64,000 bases of DNA from Pezicula radicicola. Its lineage: Eukaryota > Ascomycota > Leotiomycetes > Helotiales > Dermateaceae. Positions within the stretch are counted from its first letter, which is position 1; the number at the start of each line of letters is the position of its first letter. This document shows positions 58,720 to 64,000 of the stretch, one piece after another. The DNA is taken from contig PDUO01000003.1 of the NCBI GenBank assembly GCA_003008705.1, positions 690,793-754,792 on the forward strand. Reading direction: 5' to 3'. The notes below the pieces were generated by a model, which ran no database searches, was not told the origin of the DNA, and saw only the letters and a list, made by a program, of their open reading frames with translations. The position numbers were made by a program, and so were the translations under genes.

Positions 58720-60110
58720 CGAAAGGGGGTAGCCAGAAATCAGCGTCACCCCACTAGTCGGGCGGTGAGCCTAAATCGACGCCGCTTTCTCCCACGTTCC
58801 ACCATCTTCTTCCTTACCTCACCACATCAACTCCAAGACCTTCAACTCCACGAATTCGAATCAATTCAGCTTTAAATCAATCGAAATGGTACGTATTCGC
58901 ACGATCCTAAAGAGAATCACCTCGCGTAAAGAGTATGAAACCCCTCGTCGATCTCGATTTTTTACTTATATCGAAGAAGGCTACTCCCAAGTAATAGTAG
59001 TATATATAGCCAAGGTACCTTGTACAACAGCCTAAGAATGGCTTTACTCTTCGAGTGATCGAAGGACTAAGAAATCAAGGCCTGGGTACCCTCGAATTAT
59101 ATCTGAGGAGAAGGTAGATGAGATAATTAAGTAGATAATAGGGTACTACGACCGACATTCAATACCCTTACAAGAGATCCGTCAAATATATAGTATTAAG
59201 GCTAGTAATAAGTTACTTCTTCGAGTAATAGAACGACGTGGTTATTACCTCTATATCCCTAACTCAAAGCCTTTTCTCTTAAAGGAAACGAAGTATAAAC
59301 ATTAGATCTTTTTATAGGTAAATTAGGATCAACCTATTAAGTAGTAGAGGAAAGGAGTATATATAGATAAGATAACTATAAGTATAAATATTCAATAACG
59401 TCAAAAGCTCTTTTGAAAACAAGGCGAAAGGAGACGACTTAACTATATATAATTTATATTTTATAGTAGTCGAAAGTCTGTATCTTATTAGGTAGTAATT
59501 GGGTATAATTTTAAAAGTAAGTTATATATTATTTTAATAGAAGGGTAAGGGAAAGGCTTTATACAATAAAAATATAAGTAATAAATCCTTCAAGACCTAC
59601 TTAAGGATATATTTAAAGAACGACAAGGCCTAGGGTTCTTTTATATAGAGGATAGAAGTAAGGTATATAGTAAGAAGGATATAAAATAGAATAAAGGCCT
59701 TTATAATAAGGTAAGGGTTAAATACTATATCGACTCTATTAATTAGCCTCCTTCTTCTTTTAATATAAACCCTATTAAGAATATATAGAGGGTTATTAAG
59801 TAGCTATTATAAAATAGGAGACTAAATGGGGGTTAGAGTTTAGAGTAATTAAAGGAGGCTCTTATTAATATTTAGAAGAATAAGATTTTAGTAGAAGAAT
59901 ACTTTAATAAGTATATAGATTCGATACTAGAAAGGCTTGAAAAGATTAGGCTTCGAAAAGGAGCCTAGACTCTATATTAAGTCGAATTCGAAGATATACT
60001 TATTCAATTTAATAGCAGCGTTATTTTCTTACCTTATTTAGTATAGCTAAGTGACAGAATTCATTAGGCCTAGCAGGGGGGTGACGCTGATTTCTGGCTA
60101 CCCCCTTTCG
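58720..60110 (+). mobile_element. Tc1/mariner DNA transposon, RIP-damaged
   Basis: The termini CGAAAGGGGGTAGCCAG form perfect 33-bp inverted repeats (58720-58752 and 60078-60110) with TA on each side (58718-58719, 60111-60112). Total length is 1391 bp. Inside lies a decayed transposase reading left to right. The near-identical arms suggest fairly recent insertion followed by rapid mutation of the interior. Confidence 0.92.
58886..59982 (+). pseudogene. Tc1/mariner transposase relic with RIP stops
   Basis: From the ATG at 58886 a frame reads MVRIRTILKRITSRKEYE, then ETPRRSRFFTYIEEGYSQ, and after the first TAA continues EWLYSSSDRRTKKSRPGYPR, an N-terminal helix-turn-helix region. Farther on are RKGVYIDKITIS (first catalytic Asp region) and, near 59725-59790, WPPSSFNINPIKNI-like sequence in place of the WPPxSPDLNPIE motif with the second Asp. 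More than ten TAG/TAA codons stand where CAG, CAA or TGG are expected, as C-to-T and G-to-A mutation would give. The catalytic motif itself is altered (Asn for Asp), so it cannot be active. Confidence 0.85.
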
Positions 60111-61180
60111 TACTTCTGTACACTTTCGTCAGCTATCCTCACAACCTTGGCGCCACTGCCGACAAATATGCCTAATACAGCAAGCGTCAGCACCTCATAG
60201 GCTCAGATGGAAAACCCGACAAAGTTGTGGATCCTGGCTGCAGCAGGCCTCAAGATTCATGATGCAGCAATAACAAGTATATATAGTAAGGAGTACGGTG
60301 ACTCGGCATCGCTTCCTGGCCACGTTCACTTAGGACTGCAGCGGTTAATGCCCTGTCGAAGGCCCTTGAAAAGAGTGCTGACAGTAGCTTTGCCGGCCAC
60401 TACTGTGTGCTTAGCGGGGACCTCCATATTATCCCCGTAATAGAGCGGGGAGTTGTCACTTTCACTTGTCGTCACTTGTATGTTCAAAAAGACCCCGGAT
60501 ACGACTAGTGCGCATCTCCGGCTGAATCATAGTCTGCAGCTGAGGTCAAAGTGGTGATTTACGGAGTACTGTGCTGTTTGGGGATTTGCCGTCACCAAAC
60601 TCAATTGAACTACGGTCTTACGAAGAAGCATTTAAACTGTTGGTTCTTCTCGGTCGACGAACAGAATGTCCTTAATAGACTACATACACGCTCCGCCAGG
60701 CAGACCACGCAACAAAGTCTAGTCGAGCAAATTCTGGACGTCTTTTCATTGGAAGGCAGTTACTGGAAGGCAGTTACAAGAAGGCTTTGATTGGTGCAGC
60801 GCATCTGTTCCACTATCACTTGCCGTTTGCCTGGGCATTATTCTTCCCATTTGTACCGTCATTCCTACTATGCACACCATCAGTTCCCTTCGTTGGCGCC
60901 CCGTTATTGTCGGGCCGACTGAGAACGATGCCCTTCATACCTAAGAAGCGTTAAGTTATCATTGGGTTGAGAAGAATCCAGATGTCAGGGTCATGATACG
61001 CTTGGAGCGACGGTCCGCCCGATGCACATTTCCTGTTGCATAGAAAGACTTGTAATTGACCGCAGCAGAATATTCAAGAGGAAGGAAAACCTTGTATTGG
61101 CAAAGAAACGAAATGTAAAGACCAACCATTCGCGGCTCTCGACTTAGCAACTTTCATGCCATTATGCAGTTCCAGTAAAT
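60111..61180. other. intergenic, no gene seen
   Basis: Short frames only. A small duplication GGAAGGCAGTTAC(T) recurs at 60750-60776. The 3' flank of the catalase pseudogene lies at the right end. Confidence 0.45.
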
Positions 61181-61218
61181 TGCAACACTGCAACACTGCA
61201 ACACTGCAACACTGCAAC
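61181..61218. repeat. 8-bp tandem repeat TGCAACAC, about 4.7 units
   Basis: Perfect tandem of TGCAACAC, located in the former C-terminal coding tail of the catalase relic (read GTGTTGCA on its strand). Confidence 0.85.
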
Positions 61219-62904
61219 TCCACTATATCCTTTGATACCCGTCGCCTTTTCTGAGCGTGTAGCACGGTCGTCAGAGACCTCACAGAAGATAGCGATTTAA
61301 CGCTTAACAATCTCTTTCTTCTTACAGTTAGCCATATGTCCGAAGACGTTATTAACGAAACGATCTCTGAAAGAGAGGTGGTGGCATCGCCAGTGAAGTG
61401 GCCGTGGAACTTGTCGACGTCAACGGTGCGCTCACGGAAGTGAATGGGTTCAATAGACGAAATGTAGTTGGGGCGGAAACCTTGATTGAAGAAGGCCATG
61501 CTACCGTCACGCTGGAAGTTGGCCATGCGGTAGTTGACGCGAGGGGCGTTGACAGGGAGTTGTTAGTAGTTAACTCCCACTCTATGTTTGTGGGCATCTA
61601 CGTACGAAAACAGACGGGATCGAAACACGGGATTGGCGGATGGCTCGATACCAGGTACCGTGTGTGCTGCAGAAAGTTCTGTATTATACCTCGAACGACA
61701 ATCATAGTCATCGAAGTTTAATTCCATGGGAACATACCTTGGTTGAAAGAAGCCTGGTCGATGTCTGTAAAGTAGCTCTTGGCGTTCTTGTCCTAGGCAA
61801 ACTCCGACCTCATGGAGAGGGAACTTATAGTGTGGCTATATTTGAGTAAGATCAAAGACGTTGATCTTCTCTGTCTCCTATAGTTCTTCGGTCTGCTTGG
61901 TCGACATCGTCTGGACTTTGACGGTCCATGATGGAAAGTTGCCCTTCTCAATGGCCTCGTACAGATCCTTCTGCGAGTAGTCGGGTGACTTGTTACCGGG
62001 CTGCTTTTGTGCGAAGAACTTGGCTCCTTGGTTGCTAATCATGTGGAGCTGACAGTAAACCCACTCTCCAGCCTTGTTAATCGATTTGATAGTATGACCA
62101 AGGTATCTGTGCATTTAACGGTAACCATCTGGAATACCTCGATCACCCATCAACATCATTGCCTGATGAATCGACTCTGGGCTCTGAGAAAGGTAGTCCC
62201 AAAACATGGTCGAGTCGCCGCTCCAACTCAGATGGGTAGCAGAGTCTCACTTCTACGTGTGGATGAAGTGAGAAAACTTGGCTGGATCTCTTAGGAAGGA
62301 AGGCGTATTGTTGGCCAACACATCGAAATTTCCCCCGTCGGTCTTGAATTTCACGGAGAGCCCTCGAGGATCTCGAGTGCAATCGTGGGAGCCGGATTCT
62401 CCTCCTACGGTTGCGAAACGGACGGTTACTGGGTATTCATTGCCTTCTTCGAAAATATCTGCCAGGCAGACATCCGAAAGGCTGTGAGTCGTCTTGTATA
62501 CTCCATGAGCACCTGCCAATCATCGTTAACATTTTCTTGACAATGCGACGACTACACCTCGATCTTTAGGTCTGTATGTTAAAACGTACCGGAACCCTTT
62601 GCATGTACAACTCGCCCGGGGGTACGCTCGCGGTCGAAATGAGCCAGAAGATCGATCAAATGGAAGTCCTGGAGGAGTAGAGGGCCGTTCTCCTCCATTC
62701 GTTGTGTCTCGTATGGATGCGGGTAAGGGGCACCTACAAGGAAAGAGATTGGGATTCAGTTCCATTAGTTTTCTTCTTGAACAGTGGAGGAATTATTTGT
62801 AGGTGCGTACCATTACTGCTTGTGTAAACAGTGTCTTTGGCAGTGGCTTTTCTATCATCCTGATAGTCTCGGAACTGGTCTCCTGTTGTGTGTGATGCTG
62901 TCAT
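61219..62904 (-). pseudogene. catalase pseudogene
   Basis: The ATG at 62904 starts MTASHTTGDQFRDYQDDRKA; the exon structure is still visible (introns with GTACGC...TTGTAG and GTACGT...TTGGCAG). Spliced sequence gives [19 protein letters not shown], the catalytic-His motif [34 protein letters not shown] and FLRDPAKFSHFIHT, then [20 protein letters not shown], the proximal-Tyr motif RLFSYVDAHKHR, YRMANFQRDGSMAFFNQG and GHMANCKKKEIVKR. At least seven in-frame stops occur (62255, 62249, 62117, 61880, 61838, 61565, 61299; first base on the minus strand); four look like CAG/CGA/TGG to TAG/TGA/TAG changes. About 30 residues are missing near 61360 with a frame change. Heme and catalytic residues are retained but the gene cannot make a whole enzyme. 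Confidence 0.9.
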
Positions 62905-63789
62905 ATTAGTAAGGCTCGTATTGGTATATACAAAACAAAGTCTTTTACTATCGGAATTTCTCTTGTCTTCGTTTCCTCTTTCTTTTTTTCTTTTTTTTTG
63001 TTACACTGCAATGCAAATCGTAAGAGGTTGAGATTGAAGTTTTGTTTATATGTCCCCTACTATCCTAAATATTTTTACTTGGAGTTGCCTTTTAGATTCA
63101 GTGCGTGAAGGGATAAGTAAGTTATAATCTCATTAATTTAATTATAGGCAGCTTTTGATTTGTCGGTAGATATAATAGAGTCTAGAAGAATGGCCAGTTA
63201 CGTATGCTGCTTTCTTCTTTTACTACTATGAAAACGGAGAACAAAACGTAGAACTGTATATATATACAGTATAGGAACTAAGCTTAGTTTTGTTTCCTGT
63301 ACACGTAGGTCCTTTATTGTAACGGGAGATGATTCGGGATGTTAATTTTAATTAGGTTAGTTTTTGCCTTTATGAAATTACTTGATTCTTGTTGTGGAGT
63401 TAATATGGATTACATGTTCATTTTTTCTCTGTATGTTATCCAAGTACTTTTTATTTGGCGCCAGTTGTTTTAGTCGTATTAAAAGTACGAAAGGTACACT
63501 TGTATAAGTATTCGATGATTCTTCCGTTATCTAATCATATAGGGACTATACACTAATGTATTAATGGTATTGAGGCTCTTTTACTTGATATCTGTACGGA
63601 GATGTAGTGGACTCGGGAGCTTGCTTCGTAGATCCAAGGCTGGGCCTAGTTTTAAATTGAGATATAAAGGATAAGAGGGAAACTTTAATATTATAAAATG
63701 ATAATTTTTTTGTAGTTTAAGTTTGACACTGTATAGTACTAGTATATGAGCCATGGGAAAATACAGCCTTTTGAACCGTGTGTCCCATC
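62905..63789. other. intergenic, AT-rich
   Basis: Promoter side of the catalase relic, then AT-rich sequence with stops in all frames. No gene seen. Confidence 0.5.
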
Positions 63790-63950
63790 TCAGATGCCTT
63801 TTAAGTTCGAGATATCCTGCAGCTTTTCGTATAGCTCTTGCCTTTGTGAGGCTAGTATATCCTCTAACTGTGTTTTTAGCCTATATATTTCTTAGGTTTA
63901 GGTATCCTTTAGCTGCTTGTACAGCGTTGGCTTTTACAATTACTAGTTTT
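63790..63950 (-). pseudogene. decayed coiled-coil coding fragment at right edge
   Basis: A minus-strand frame ending TGA at 63792-63790 reads EIYRLKTQLEDILASQRQEL, then YEKLQDISNLKG, with heptad spacing. Upstream it continues LYKQLKD, with TAA/TAG at positions where Gln is expected, preceded by a basic run RKRQ. The pattern fits a RIP-mutated repeat protein, possibly the C-terminus of a transposase. The remainder is beyond the window. Confidence 0.4.
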
Positions 63951-64000
63951 GCCTTTTCCTATCCTAATATTAACATAAACCTACGCAACTATACTATAAG

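Noticed and set aside
58753..58885. Possible captured host promoter and 5' leader inside the Tc1 element
   Set aside because: The ATG at 58886 runs directly into the transposase N-terminus, so this is the element's own leader.

Overview
The window comes from a filamentous ascomycete (Pezizomycotina). Genes carry short introns (about 45-240 nt) with GTAAGT/GTATGT-like donors, CTAAC/CTGAC branch points and YAG acceptors. The families are typical of moulds: Zn2Cys6 regulator, NACHT-ankyrin NLR, Uds1, ING/PHD, a DSC rhomboid subunit, a siderophore acyltransferase. Repeats are decayed by C-to-T/G-to-A changes as expected from RIP. Several features fit a leotiomycete, but the sequence alone cannot fix the genus. 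No rRNA, tRNA or CRISPR array was recognised.

Layout. 0-6 kb: an NmrA-like reductase running off the left edge, then a 3-exon NACHT-ankyrin NLR broken by a 1-nt frameshift. 6-8 kb: two short, facing, related membrane-protein genes with a 27-bp minisatellite between them. 9-11 kb: the mitochondrial calcium uniporter. 11-17.3 kb: a divergent Zn2Cys6 regulator and a maltose/alpha-glucoside-type permease. 19-24 kb: a long Uds1 coiled-coil protein and an unrecognised protein. 24-31 kb: sparse, with a decayed gene and a small cysteine-rich secreted protein. 31-46 kb: a housekeeping-like block with CTP synthase, an F-box/LRR protein, an ING-family PHD protein, a cis-prenyltransferase, a DscB-like rhomboid and a small membrane protein. 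46-51 kb: gene-poor and AT-rich. 51-64 kb: a 3-exon unknown gene, a SidF/SidL-type acyltransferase bracketed by three TA-flanked inverted-repeat elements (two MITE-like, one RIP-damaged Tc1/mariner with its transposase relic), and a catalase pseudogene.

Working connections. The regulator/permease pair looks like part of a MAL-type sugar locus without the glucosidase. CTP synthase and the cis-prenyltransferase both feed lipid and dolichol metabolism, but their proximity is probably chance. The right-hand 12 kb looks like a decaying, transposon-rich segment where one siderophore gene survives and a neighbouring catalase has died. Exon coordinates were derived by hand from frame continuity and splice signals. 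For most multi-exon models the summed exon lengths are a multiple of three, which supports the splice choices.
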